DNA from: AP-15 sp963790875
GTDB lineage: Bacteria > Pseudomonadota > Alphaproteobacteria > ATCC43930 > CGMCC-115725
DNA length: 64,000 nt
Direction: 5' to 3'
Assembly: GCA_963790875.1 (NCBI GenBank)
Contig: CAWBQT010000016.1
Location: 372,001 to 436,000 of the forward strand
The position numbers were made by a program, and so were the translations under genes. Positions 8,637-17,115 of the stretch are shown here, piece by piece (the stretch's first letter is position 1; the number at the start of each line of letters is the position of its first letter). A model generated the notes under the pieces. The model did not search any database and was not told the DNA's origin. It worked only from the letters and a program-made list of their open reading frames with translations.

Positions 8637-9823
8637 TCATTGTGGCGGCGGCCTGTCATCGAGCAACCGGCGCGCATGTCGAGCGACCATCAAATTCTCG
8701 TTTGTCGGGATCACCCAGGCGGATACTGCCGCGTCCGGCATCGAAATGCGCGGGCCGCCGGCGACATTGGCGGCTTCGTCGGGCACGACGCCGAGCCAGC
8801 ATGCATCACGGCACACACGCGCACGGATTTCGGTGGCGTGCTCGCCGATCCCGCCGGTGAAGACAAGCGCATCGAGCCCGCCCGGCGCGGCCGCGAGCGA
8901 GCCCAGCTCCCGGCCGATGCGATAGACGAACAAATCGATGGCCTCCCTTGCTGCGGGCAGTTCGCTGGCCAGCAATACCCGCATGTCGCTCGACAGCCCG
9001 GACACGCCGAGCAATCCCGATTTTTCGTAGATCAGCTTCTCGACGCCGGTCGCATCCATGCCCTCGTGCTGCAGCATATAGAGAATGACCCCGGGGCGAG
9101 CGCACCCGTCCGCGTTCCCATCACCAACCCATCCACCGGGCTAAGCCCCATCGTCCTGGCGATGCTGCGCCCGCCGTCGATCGCGCACATACTGGCGCCA
9201 TTGCCGAGATGGGCAACGACAAGCTTGCCTCCGGCATTATCGGGTGCGATCTGCGGCAATATCGAAACAATGTATTCGTAAGAGAGACCGTGGAACCCGT
9301 AGCGGCGCACCCCCCTTTCTGTCAGCGCGCGCGGCAGAGCGAAGCGCTGGGCGAGCGCCGGTTGCGTTTGATGAAACGCCGTATCGAAACAAGCAACCTG
9401 CCGCACCTCGGGTGCGGCCAAGGTGACCGCGCGGATCGCGGCAATGTGGTGCGGCTGATGCAACGGAGCGAGCGGCGCAAGCGCCTCCAGTGCCGCGACA
9501 ACCCGCGCGTCGATTAGCACTGGTTGCGAAAACGCCGCATCTCCGTGGACGACCCGATGGCCGATGCCGGCAAACCCGGCTTCACCACCGATATGGACGG
9601 CACACCAGAATCGCCGCGATCGCGCTCTCGTAATCAACGCTGGCGACCCGCCGTTCGGCAAGGCTGCGCCCTTGCGGGTCCGTTACGGAGAACCGCGATG
9701 CTGTCGTAATTCCCTCGACCTCCCCATGCGCGCGGGCGAGAGCAATCGGTCGTCGCCGGTCTCGAACACCGAGAACTTGATGCTCGACGAACCGGCATTG
9801 ATCACGAGGATCGGTTCGTGCAT
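8637..9823 (-). pseudogene. ackA: Acetate kinase, multiply frameshifted
   Basis: The gene starts at 9823 with ILVINAGSSSIKFSVFETGD, the ASKHA phosphate-loop signature. It shifts frame near 9740 (to HGEVEGITTASRFSVTDPQG), again near 9600 (to EAGFAGIGHRVVHGDAAFSQ), and again near 9085, where RTGALAPG is followed in another frame by MLQHEGMDATGVEKL. The C-terminal part keeps LDALVFTGGIGEHATEIR. All landmarks of acetate kinase (acetyl phosphate + ADP to acetate + ATP) are present, but at least three indels rule out an active product. It lies immediately upstream of xfp on the same strand, the classical xfp-ack pairing for the phosphoketolase bypass. Confidence 0.8.
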
Positions 9824-9980
9824 GCGCCTTGACCTTACGAAGGCATCAGACTTCATTCACCTCAGACCAAGAACAGACCGATGTCGCCCAGCGTACCACC
9901 CGGAAAATCGAGCACCGCCGCGGTCAGGTGAAAGCCGCCTGGCTTCAGATCGCCTCCCCACCGCAGAGAAGCCTCACGAC

Positions 9981-10268
9981 TCATCCCTTGGCCAGCCGGC
10001 GCTTGTTCGCGCGCACTTTGCGTCGGTAGTGCGTCAGCGTCTTGGAAGCGGCGCTTTGAGCGGTAAGGCCAAGCCCCCCGGTCAGCGCCAGCGTCTGAAG
10101 AGCCAAGCCGGCCTCGATCTTTTCGCTGACCATCCGACGAGCCTCGCTCTCGGCTGCCCTACCGCCGACGGCAACCCTCAGGGCGCGAAGAGCGATTACC
10201 GACGATGCCTCGAGGCTCAGAGACCAGATATTAAGAGCGAAGTGAAACCATGGATTTCTCAGCATCAT
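9981..10268 (-). CDS. Hypothetical protein, 95 aa
   Basis: Starting at the double ATG at 10268/10265 (GGAA about 5 bases upstream) this encodes MMLRNPWFHFALNIWSLSLE then a helical, Arg/Lys-rich tail ending RKVRANKRRLAKG. It has an amphipathic N-terminal helix and a strongly basic C-terminus, and no cysteines or signal peptide. Short proteins with a comparable helix plus basic tail occur in Hyphomicrobiales, sometimes described as phasin-like, but I cannot assign a family. It begins 62 bases after the catalase stop on the same strand, so it could share the catalase transcript. Confidence 0.5.
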   Translation of the reverse strand: MMLRNPWFHFALNIWSLSLEASSVIALRALRVAVGGRAAESEARRMVSEKIEAGLALQTLALTGGLGLTAQSAASKTLTHYRRKVRANKRRLAKG

Positions 10269-10329
10269 CGGTTCCGTTGAGCAGAGTTCGCCACTGTTCC
10301 GTTCGAAGCGCTTTTGAAGGCGGCTCTGG

Positions 10330-12516
10330 CTATGCGGGGATACTGTCGATCCGCCGCCGCGGGAAACGATGCTGATGGAGTGCCTGAACGAAGGCTTCGA
10401 TTGCGTCATCGCCTTCGCCGGCGATAACGCCGTCCCGGGCGCTGATCTCGGTCAATTTCGCCGCCTTCATCATCAGGTTCCCGTCAGAAAGGAAAGCAAG
10501 CGGCTTGCCATGGCGGAAGGCCTCATTGATGAAATGAATGGCCAGACCCGATTTACTCAGCGCCGAGGCGCTCTCCCCGCCAAAGGCAACGGCGCCGTCA
10601 TAAATTACCGAAGGGGCATTCGGCGCAGCGCGATTGACCCTTTGCGCCTCGCCGTCGGAAGCGGTGATGACGCCGGCGTGGGCGGCGATGAGCTCGACCA
10701 CACAGCCTTCGGATAATAGCGCCCTTTTCACATCCCGCAGCTGGTCGGCATCAACGCCGTCGCCGGCGAGCAGGGCGATCTTGCGCCCCTTGATCAGGGG
10801 AGCGGGCTTGTCGAGGCTCAAGGCCGGAGAGGCATCATCCTTCGCTTGCGGCCGCAGAGGTCCCGACGGATCCGGGGCCGAGGGCGTTGGAGCTTCCGGC
10901 GTGCCGATCCGGGCGACAGCGATGCCGGTTTGAGCCGAAACCCTTTGCGCCAGTCCGTCGGCCACGTTGACGAGAAGTTCGTTCATCACATGGGTGCGGA
11001 CTTCCTCGTTCTCCACTTGATTGAGCTCGAAGGCGAACGCCGCGGCGATATGATCCTTCTCCCAATCGGCCATGCTATTCCAGAACAGCGTCGCCTGACT
11101 GAAATGGTCGGCGAAACTCTCGCTGCGCTGGCGGACCTTCGCGCCGTCGACCTTCTGCTCATAGCTGCGAAAGGCGTCGGCTGCCTGCGCGGAGTGCATT
11201 GGGCAGCCGCCGCCGAGCCGGTTGGGGAAATAGGACACGCGTCCTTGGTTGATCGTCGCGCGCCCCATGCCGTCGCGCTGATTGTTGTGCACCGGGGCAA
11301 GCGGCCGATTGATCGGCAGCTCCGCGAAATTCGGCCCGACACGGCGAAGCTGGGTGTCGATGTAGGAGAAGAGCCGCCCTTGCAGCAGCGGGTCATTGGT
11401 AAAATCGATCCCCGGGACCACGTGACCCGTATGAAAGGCAACCTGCTCGGTCTCGGCAAAATAATTGTCCGGGTTGCGGTTCAGGGTCATCTTTCCGATG
11501 CGCCGGACCGGGACCAGCTCTTCGGGAATGAGCTTGGTGGCATCGAGCAGGTCGAAGTCGAATTTGAACTCATCCTCTTCCTCGACGATCTGCAGGCCCA
11601 ATTCCCATTCCGGATAGTCGCCGCGCTCGATGGCTTCGAACAGGTCGCGGCGGTTGAAGTCGGCATCCTTGCCCGAGAGTTTCTGAGCTTCGTCCCACAC
11701 CAGGGAATGAACACCTTTGATCGGCTTCCAGTGGAATTTGACGAAGCTGGATTTGCCCGCGGAATTGACCAGCCGGAAGGTATGGACCCCAAAGCCCTCC
11801 ATCATCGCAAAACTGCGCGGCAGCGCCCGATCGCTCATCAGCCACATCAGCATGTGCGTACTCTCAGGCGTCAGCGAGACAAAGTCCCAGAAGGTGTCGT
11901 GCGCCGAGGCGGCTTGCGGGATTTCGTTGTTCGGCTCGGGCTTCACGGCGTGGATCAGATCGGGGAATTTGATCGCATCCTGAATGAAGAAGACCGGCAT
12001 GTTGTTGCCGACGAGATCCCAGACACCCTCGTCCGTGTAGAACTTGACGGCGAAGCCGCGCACGTCGCGCGGGGTGTCGGACGAGCCGCGCGAGCCGGCG
12101 ACCGTCGAGAAGCGGACGAAGACCGGCGTCTCCTTCGCCGGATCGCGGAGCACTGCCGCCATCGTCAGATCCGACAAGTCCTCATAGACCTGGAACACGC
12201 CATGGGCCGCAGCGCCGCGGGCGTGCACCACGCGCTCCGGGATCCGCTCTTGGTCGAAGTGGGTAATCTTTTCCCGTAAATGGAAGTCTTCCAACAGCGT
12301 CGGCCCGCGAGGGCCAACCCTCAGCCCATGCTGGTCATCGGAAATCTTAATGCCTTGGTTGCCGGTTATCGCCTGGCCAGGCTCGACGGTATCTGCGGCG
12401 AGATCGGCCGTTTTGCCGGTCTCCTGTCGAAGGGATCGGGCGTCCATGGCGTCGGCTGACTGGCCCGAAGTACGGGCTCTAGGCGAATGGGCGGCGCGCC
12501 TCGGCGTCCTCGGCAT
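10330..12516 (-). CDS. katE: Large-subunit (clade II, HPII-type) catalase
   Basis: 728 residues from the ATG at 12516, which has GGAGA 6 bases upstream; a longer frame to 12624 lacks this support. It is a haem catalase: catalytic His98 in RIPERVVHARG, Asn171 in VGNNMPVFF, and the haem-ligand Tyr385 in RLFSYIDTQLRR. After the core (to ~residue 540) an extended C-terminal flavodoxin/DJ-1-like domain (GRKIALLAGDGVDADQLRDV to residue 728) marks the large-subunit class. This class is typically cytoplasmic and expressed in stationary phase or general stress. The neighbouring genes (CsbD, PRC-barrel, hemerythrin, cyclase) fit a stress-response region. The stop is TAG at the expected family length. 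Confidence 0.96.
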   Translation of the reverse strand: MPRTPRRAAHSPRARTSGQSADAMDARSLRQETGKTADLAADTVEPGQAITGNQGIKISDDQHGLRVGPRGPTLLEDFHLREKITHFDQERIPERVVHARGAAAHGVFQVYEDLSDLTMAAVLRDPAKETPVFVRFSTVAGSRGSSDTPRDVRGFAVKFYTDEGVWDLVGNNMPVFFIQDAIKFPDLIHAVKPEPNNEIPQAASAHDTFWDFVSLTPESTHMLMWLMSDRALPRSFAMMEGFGVHTFRLVNSAGKSSFVKFHWKPIKGVHSLVWDEAQKLSGKDADFNRRDLFEAIERGDYPEWELGLQIVEEEDEFKFDFDLLDATKLIPEELVPVRRIGKMTLNRNPDNYFAETEQVAFHTGHVVPGIDFTNDPLLQGRLFSYIDTQLRRVGPNFAELPINRPLAPVHNNQRDGMGRATINQGRVSYFPNRLGGGCPMHSAQAADAFRSYEQKVDGAKVRQRSESFADHFSQATLFWNSMADWEKDHIAAAFAFELNQVENEEVRTHVMNELLVNVADGLAQRVSAQTGIAVARIGTPEAPTPSAPDPSGPLRPQAKDDASPALSLDKPAPLIKGRKIALLAGDGVDADQLRDVKRALLSEGCVVELIAAHAGVITASDGEAQRVNRAAPNAPSVIYDGAVAFGGESASALSKSGLAIHFINEAFRHGKPLAFLSDGNLMMKAAKLTEISARDGVIAGEGDDAIEAFVQALHQHRFPRRRIDSIPA

Positions 12517-12843
12517 GGCGAATCTCCTGGAAGGTAGACCCCAGCCACGTCGGAACATCGACTGGATAAGGCATTTCGTAAACCCTGTCGCAAAGGCAAG
12601 GTTCCCATCAAAGTAGAGGCGCAAGCCGCCGTCTGCGCAGGGTCGGAAGGCCGCCGCCCTGACGAGACCATGCCCGACCCCAGTCCTCCCGAAGGCTGCT
12701 CGCGCGCAATTCTGTCCTATTGGGGGAAGGGACGCTCCGGCCTGCGCCGGCCTGGTCTAGGTTGGGTTGATCTTAGCTGAGAGCCGGCCAAGGGCTTCAC
12801 AGAAGCTCCCAATCGCGACAAGCTCGTCGGTGTCGGAGCAATT
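12517..12843. other. Intergenic region upstream of catalase
   Basis: About 330 bases separate the catalase start from the end of the next minus-strand gene, so the catalase promoter should lie here. I see no clear sigma-factor consensus or strong palindrome that I could name with confidence, and no gene. Confidence 0.35.
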
Positions 12844-13755
12844 TTATCCGATCCGGCCCACATGGGTGGTGCGCCAGTCCTCGTCTCGGTGCTGACCCCC
12901 GAGTGCAGCCGCGGCCGCTGCGATAAATGCCCCGATCAACATCGAGAGGCCGATGAAGATCGACACATAAGCACCGGCCTTGCGGGCCGCATCCGCGACT
13001 TGGCGAGCTTTCAGCTCGGCCGCCTTCGTCTTTGCGATCACGCCATCGACCCGCTTTTCGGCATCGGCTTGTGAAAGACCGGTGCGCGCCGCCACCAGCT
13101 GAGCCAGATAGGTCTTGTCGGCGGCTGGCATCTCGCCGTTCTTGATTCCCGTTGCCAGGATGCGCGCCGTCTCGGCCCGAACTTCCTGATCGGTCCCATT
13201 CGCGTTCGGATGATCCGAGCGGAACAAACTGTCGACATAATAGGCGGATGGATCTGCTTGAAGGGCCCCCTGGCTTGCGCCCTGGGCGGCCCCCGACGCG
13301 ATGGTCCCCGCCACCCGGGCGCCGGCGCTCAACAGCGACGACGTCGCGGATGCGATCAGTGCAGCACCGATAATCGCTGCCAGAGCCCAGGCCAAAAAGC
13401 CATGGGCGGTGTCGCGAAAGAAAACTTCATGGGTATGCACGCCGACCCACTCGGTCCGCAGCCGGCCGGTCAGATAGCCGCCCAGACCGGATGACACCCA
13501 TTGAACGACAATGAGCCAAATCCCAGTCATGATTGTGAAGGTTGTCGCCGACGCTCCGGAATTGGCCCAAGGGGACACCGAAGCGAGGCCGAAACCTGAG
13601 CCGAGCGCCAACAGGATCAAAGAAGCTGCGGCAGCAGCAATCGCTCCACCCACGATCGCCGCCCAGGACATTGCGGAGGTCGAGGCTTCCAGGGTATGGG
13701 CGGCCTCGCCGATGCCGGAAGTTCGGACGCCGGCGCTTACAGGGGCGCTCACCAT
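12844..13755 (-). CDS. Multi-pass membrane protein of unknown function
   Basis: 303 residues with at least four hydrophobic segments: AAIVGGAIAAAAASLILLAL (~32-51), a segment ending WLIVVQWVSSGLGGYLTG, FLAWALAAIIGAALIASATS and, near the C-terminus, YVSIFIGLSMLIGAFIAAAA. Between the third and fourth is a soluble, helical, charged region (~residues 160-250) rich in Ala/Lys. Similar proteins are widespread in Bradyrhizobium and Methylobacterium relatives as conserved hypothetical membrane proteins. The start has a TCTCCTG complement (AGGAGATA) just upstream. It is followed upstream on the same strand by a 25-residue membrane peptide gene only ~23 bases away, suggesting one transcript. Confidence 0.75.
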   Translation of the reverse strand: MVSAPVSAGVRTSGIGEAAHTLEASTSAMSWAAIVGGAIAAAAASLILLALGSGFGLASVSPWANSGASATTFTIMTGIWLIVVQWVSSGLGGYLTGRLRTEWVGVHTHEVFFRDTAHGFLAWALAAIIGAALIASATSSLLSAGARVAGTIASGAAQGASQGALQADPSAYYVDSLFRSDHPNANGTDQEVRAETARILATGIKNGEMPAADKTYLAQLVAARTGLSQADAEKRVDGVIAKTKAAELKARQVADAARKAGAYVSIFIGLSMLIGAFIAAAAAALGGQHRDEDWRTTHVGRIG

Positions 13756-13778
13756 CTCGTTATCTCCTGTGAACTCGA

Positions 13779-13856
13779 TCAGTGCCAGATCAGGGCGAGC
13801 AGGATGATGATCGGAATCGGTACGCCCAACAGCCAGAGCAGGATGCCTTGTCCCAT
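13779..13856 (-). CDS. 25-residue single-pass membrane peptide
   Basis: A very short gene with an excellent ribosome site (GGGAGG 5 bases before ATG at 13856). It encodes MGQGILLWLLG followed by VPIPIIILLALIWH, a single hydrophobic helix with a Pro-Ile-Pro kink and nothing else. Short peptides of this type are repeatedly annotated in Hyphomicrobiales next to stress genes; I do not know a function. The combination of strong ribosome site, uninterrupted hydrophobic frame and position ~23 bases before the 303-residue membrane protein gene argues that it is real and possibly a partner of that protein. Confidence 0.65.
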   Translation of the reverse strand: MGQGILLWLLGVPIPIIILLALIWH

Positions 13857-14116
13857 ATTTTCCTCCCTTGTAGGGTGCGAAACGCGCCTCTCAGGTAATC
13901 GCCCTATCCATCTAAAGCGGGCCAGCGTCACCGCCGGTCCTTAGCCGATGAGTGATGGCCGCGATGCGATCGTATCATACCGATACGCTCGGGTCGTTCA
14001 TCCGAACACTTGTCCTCCTCATAAGTTCCAAAAAGATAGATCGCAGAGATGAAGGTCCGGACAGACGGGAAGGCTCGGCGACGAATCGGCTTGTTGGCGT
14101 GCTGCCCACGCTAATC

Positions 14117-15064
14117 TTAAGTAAAATCTGGCGAGGAAAGACCCGCCCGGGCAAGTCCGGCGAAATGGCCATTCGGATGTTGCTCGAGGTAGGCCTGAAG
14201 CTCCTCGCGTCGATTGCTGTCCTTGACGGAATTCCAGAACGCGAGATCGAGCCCCTCCGCGGCCACTTCCTCAGGTGTCGGCGGGACAGGACCTGGAGGC
14301 GACAGCGCCGCTGCATTGAGCCGGGTGCGGGCGAGCGGGGCAAAGGTACCCTCGAGATACTCCTCCAGGTAGGATTCGAGTTCGCCAGGACTGCTGTCCT
14401 TGACGCTGTCCCAAAGTGCCAGCTCGAGCGCGACCTCATTGTCGGCGGACAATTCGGAGAGCGCTGCCGGAGCCGAAGGTATTTCCAGTGACTCGTCGGC
14501 ATCCCCGGGGATCGGAGCCTCCTGGGCGGCGGTGTCCTGGCCGATACGAAGACGAAAGGCCCGGATCGGATGGGCGATGTTCTTGACCAGCTGCTCCCCC
14601 AGATCCTCGAAGACCATGCCGCCGCGATGACGCAGGTGATCGCGGACGCCCCGCGACAGGCAGATCTCGCCGCCTTTGACCAGCCCCTCGATCCGGGCGG
14701 CAACGTTCACGCCATCGCCGAAGAGGTCGCCGTCCTTGACCATGACGTCGCCGAGGTTGATGCCGATGTGCAGCCGCATGGAGAGCAAGTCCGGCTCGGC
14801 CTCATTCGCCTGGATCATGGCCTTCTGGATTTCGACGGCACACGAAACCGCGTCGAGAACGCTGCCGAATTCCGCTAGCACGCTATCGCCCGCCGTATTG
14901 GCGATCCGACCCCGGTGGGCGCTGACAAGATTGTCGATCACGAGGCGACGCACAGACAGGGTCGCCATTGTGGCTTCCTCGTCGGCATGCATCAGCCGAC
15001 TATAGCCTTCGACATCGGCGGCGAGGATCGCCACGAGGCGCCGTTCCAGTTCGGATGCTTCCAT
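14117..15064 (-). CDS. Class III adenylate/guanylate cyclase with two C-terminal repeats
   Basis: 315 residues. Residues ~6-175 form a class III nucleotidyl cyclase catalytic domain: LVAILAADVEGYSRLMHADE (metal Asp), RIANTAGDSVLAEFGSVLDA and FGDGVNVAARIEGL. Unlike many cyclases there is no N-terminal sensor. The C-terminal third carries two copies of a short module, ALWDSVKDSSPGELESYLEE and LAFWNSVKDSNRREELQAYL, each ending in a P(N/-)GxFAxLAR-like stretch. This module recurs in alphaproteobacterial cyclases and caspase-like proteins and resembles a helical-hairpin repeat. The product would be cytoplasmic and make cAMP (or cGMP); the sequence does not settle which. It stands apart from other genes, ~260 bases from the membrane peptide. 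Confidence 0.9.
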   Translation of the reverse strand: MEASELERRLVAILAADVEGYSRLMHADEEATMATLSVRRLVIDNLVSAHRGRIANTAGDSVLAEFGSVLDAVSCAVEIQKAMIQANEAEPDLLSMRLHIGINLGDVMVKDGDLFGDGVNVAARIEGLVKGGEICLSRGVRDHLRHRGGMVFEDLGEQLVKNIAHPIRAFRLRIGQDTAAQEAPIPGDADESLEIPSAPAALSELSADNEVALELALWDSVKDSSPGELESYLEEYLEGTFAPLARTRLNAAALSPPGPVPPTPEEVAAEGLDLAFWNSVKDSNRREELQAYLEQHPNGHFAGLARAGLSSPDFT

Positions 15065-15120
15065 ATCTAAATTTCGATTGCTTTTGCGTGGCTGAGGCCG
15101 GGCTCACCGCATGCCGGAAG

Positions 15121-15144
15121 GACCGGGGCATTGCTGCCCCGGTC
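15121..15144 (-). terminator. Hairpin downstream of the His-rich gene
   Basis: A perfect 10-base stem (GACCGGGGCA / TGCCCCGGTC) with a 4-base loop lies ~10 bases past the His-rich gene stop. A long T-run is absent, but position and stem strength suggest a terminator. Confidence 0.65.
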
Positions 15145-15153
15145 AGCCAAGAG

Positions 15154-15357
15154 CTATTTCTTTGTGCGGTGTTCGCCGCTCTTCCCGTGGGCGTCGGTCG
15201 AGTGCCGATGCGCTTCGGTGGAATGCTCGTGGGCCTTGGCGGACTGCTCGTGACCCTTGTCGTGTTCGCCCTTCCCGTGATGCTCCGCAGCAGCCCGATG
15301 GGCCTTGGCGGCATTCTCATGATGCTCGGCAGCTTTCGTATGGGTTTCTTTTGGCAT
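15154..15357 (-). CDS. Small His/Lys/Ala-rich protein, 67 aa
   Basis: Starting at the ATG at 15357 (GGAGCGAAA upstream) the product is MPKETHTKAAEHHENAAKAH and a tail of the same low-complexity style: repeated AHEHSTEAHRHSTDAHGKS with about 14 His. It has no membrane segment. Its heptad-like Ala/His/Lys spacing suggests an amphipathic helix; such proteins are common in Hyphomicrobiales stress islands and are sometimes suspected of metal or nucleic-acid binding, but this is not shown. It is bracketed by two strong hairpins and lies between the cyclase and CsbD genes, so it is probably an independent transcription unit. Confidence 0.7.
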   Translation of the reverse strand: MPKETHTKAAEHHENAAKAHRAAAEHHGKGEHDKGHEQSAKAHEHSTEAHRHSTDAHGKSGEHRTKK

Positions 15358-15435
15358 TTTCGCTCCTTTGCTAACGGGAATCGCCCGCTCTCCGTGAACG
15401 CGCGCTGATGATCTTCGCAATTACGAGTCCGCGAC

Positions 15436-15470
15436 AGATCTCCGGCGGCGAACTTCGCCGCCGGAGATCT
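15436..15470 (-). terminator. Long perfect hairpin downstream of CsbD
   Basis: A 17-base perfect stem (15436-15452 pairing with 15454-15470, single-base apex) begins 8 bases after the CsbD stop. It contains CCGGCGGCGAA / TTCGCCGCCGG. It most likely terminates csbD transcription on the minus strand. Confidence 0.75.
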
Positions 15471-15477
15471 CGGCTGA

Positions 15478-15660
15478 TTACCTCTTTCCAGCTTCCCGAA
15501 CCGCGTCCTTGGCACCGCCGACAGCGTTCTGCACCTTGCCCGCGGCCTTCTCAGCGGCCCCTTCGGCCTGCGTCTTGGCGTCGCCGGTCACCTTGCCGAC
15601 GGTCTCCTTGACGGTGCCCTTCACCTGATGAGCGGCGCCCGCGACCCGATCCTTGTCCAT
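15478..15660 (-). CDS. CsbD-family stress protein
   Basis: 60 residues from ATG 15660 (AGAGGT six bases upstream): MDKDRVAGAAHQVKGTVKET, then VGKVTGDAKTQAEGAAEKA and a final GGAKDAVREAGKR. This is the CsbD fold signature (GxxxQxKGxxKExxGKxTGD). CsbD proteins are small, abundant general-stress proteins of unknown biochemical role, usually controlled by the general stress sigma factor in Bacillus and by EcfG-type systems in alphaproteobacteria. The gene is followed by a 17-base perfect hairpin. Neighbouring PRC-barrel and His-rich genes are typical companions. Confidence 0.92.
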   Translation of the reverse strand: MDKDRVAGAAHQVKGTVKETVGKVTGDAKTQAEGAAEKAAGKVQNAVGGAKDAVREAGKR

Positions 15661-15740
15661 GATGACCTCTGAGTGTTGATCGTAAGATCTCGCAAGAGAC
15701 GAAACGGCCTCCAAAGGATGGCCAAATGGCCCCGGCTGGC

Positions 15741-16136
15741 TCACAAGCCGTACGGGGGCACTCCGTAAAACTCGTCGACGCGCTGCCCATAGGTGCGGTC
15801 GGTCCAGTCGGGGATCGTGCCGGAGGTATAGCTCGGGGCTATCTCGAGCTGCCGGCGGTCGAGGTCGACAACGTATCCGCCCAAGCGCGGGTCATATGTC
15901 AGCTTTTTCCACGGCAGCGGATGATAGCTCTCGCCTATGCCGAGGAAGCCGCCGAACGACATCACGGCATAGGCTACCTGACCGGAGTATTTGTCGATCA
16001 TCAGATTGTAGACCGAGCCGATGTGCTCCGCCTGGCGGTTGTAAACCGCGGTGCCGACGGTTTTGTCGGAAGAAATCAGGCGGTCGGTTTCGTCGGTCGC
16101 GACCGCCCCGCCCATGTTTTTGGTGTAACTTTGCAT
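15741..16136 (-). CDS. PRC-barrel domain protein
   Basis: 131 residues. The PRC-barrel core runs from LISSDKTVGTAVYNRQAEHI through GSVYNLMIDKYSGQVAYAVM to SFGGFLGIGESYHPLPWKKL, followed by a short YDPRLGGYVVDLDRRQLE extension and a Tyr/Pro-rich tail. GGAGA lies 7-8 bases before the ATG. PRC barrels occur in photosynthetic reaction-centre H subunits and RNA-processing proteins, and as stand-alone stress proteins in soil alphaproteobacteria; here the last is most likely. The gene is upstream of csbD on the same strand with an 80-base gap, possibly co-transcribed. Confidence 0.88.
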   Translation of the reverse strand: MQSYTKNMGGAVATDETDRLISSDKTVGTAVYNRQAEHIGSVYNLMIDKYSGQVAYAVMSFGGFLGIGESYHPLPWKKLTYDPRLGGYVVDLDRRQLEIAPSYTSGTIPDWTDRTYGQRVDEFYGVPPYGL

Positions 16137-16230
16137 CGCTGGTCTCCAAACAATTGTATGATGCGATCGTTCATGTAGCGAACGGTGGCATCGAGCGTCC
16201 GTTCCACATTATCGGCAACCGCTGTCGTAA

Positions 16231-17115
16231 GAAAACGACCTGTGGTCGATCCTCGGTCGGACCCTCCGCACCGCAATTCCATGACCGATTGTTGGAGCTG
16301 CCGTCGTTGTTGTCTTCGCCGTTGGCCTCATTGTGCTTTTCGTTGTGGGTGATGAGATCGTCGACGGTGAACTCATGGGCGGCGACGAAGTTGACGAAGT
16401 TGATGCAGGCGCACGGCTTGCCGCCGCGATGGTTGAAGCAGTCGCGGAGGCCGAAAGGCGGGGGCCGGGGCCAGTGCACTCGTCGACACCTCGCCGCGCC
16501 AGAAGTCGCGCGCGGTGTCGCGGAATTTGTCGTTCCACTCTGCCCAGCCCGGTCGGAAGCCGCCAACTGGTAGCCGCCCGGGCCGCAATCCCAAGGCTCG
16601 GCAATCAGTGTCACGGCGGCCAGTGCCGGGTCCTGGCAGCAAGCCTTTAGGAACCCGCTCGGATTGTCGAAGCAGCCCGGCTCACGGGCAAGAATGGTGC
16701 CGAGATCGAAGCGGAACCCGTCGACATGGGTCTCGGTCACCCAGTAGCGCAGGCTGTCGGTGACCATCTGAATCACCCGCATGTGGATCAGATTGAGCGT
16801 GTTGCCGGTGCCGGTGTCGTTGATGTAGTACCGCGGCTGACCGGGTATTAGGCGGTAATAAAAGGCGTTGTCGATGCCCTTGAACGACAGGGTCGGGCCG
16901 CGCTCATTGCCTTCTGCCGTGTGATTGTAGACGACGTCGAGAATTACCTCGAGCCCGGCATCGTGGAACCGAGCTACCATTTCCTTGAACTCGCGCAGCG
17001 TCTGTTCGCGCTCGTGCGCGTAGCGCGGGTCGGGTGCAAAGAACCCGACCGTGTTGTAACCCCAATAGTTGGTCAGGTCTCGTTCGACTAGGTTCCGGGC
17101 AGAACGAAGCGAGTA
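16231..17115 (-). pseudogene. glgX: Glycogen debranching enzyme GlgX, truncated and frameshifted
   Basis: The middle of a GH13 debranching enzyme is clear: LVERDLTNYWGYNTVGFFAP, LEVILDVVYNHTAEGNERGP, then VDGFRFDLGTIL (the GFRFD catalytic-nucleophile strand) and VTLIAEPWDCGPGGYQL. The frame then shifts (GGFRPGWAEWNDKFRDTARD continues in another frame) and returns with ITHNEKHNEANGEDNNDG and NRSWNCGAEGPTED. The N-terminal carbohydrate-binding module and everything after GPTED are missing. It cannot be active. Together with the nearby malQ-like fragment it indicates that a glycogen-metabolism cluster was lost here. Confidence 0.8.

Noticed and set aside
7316..8860. 514-codon plus-strand frame opposite phosphoketolase
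   Set aside because: No domain and shadow composition; the minus strand encodes the clear phosphoketolase blocks.
10846..12279. 477-codon plus-strand frame opposite catalase
   Set aside because: Shadow of katE; low-complexity His/Asp/Arg-rich translation with no family signature.
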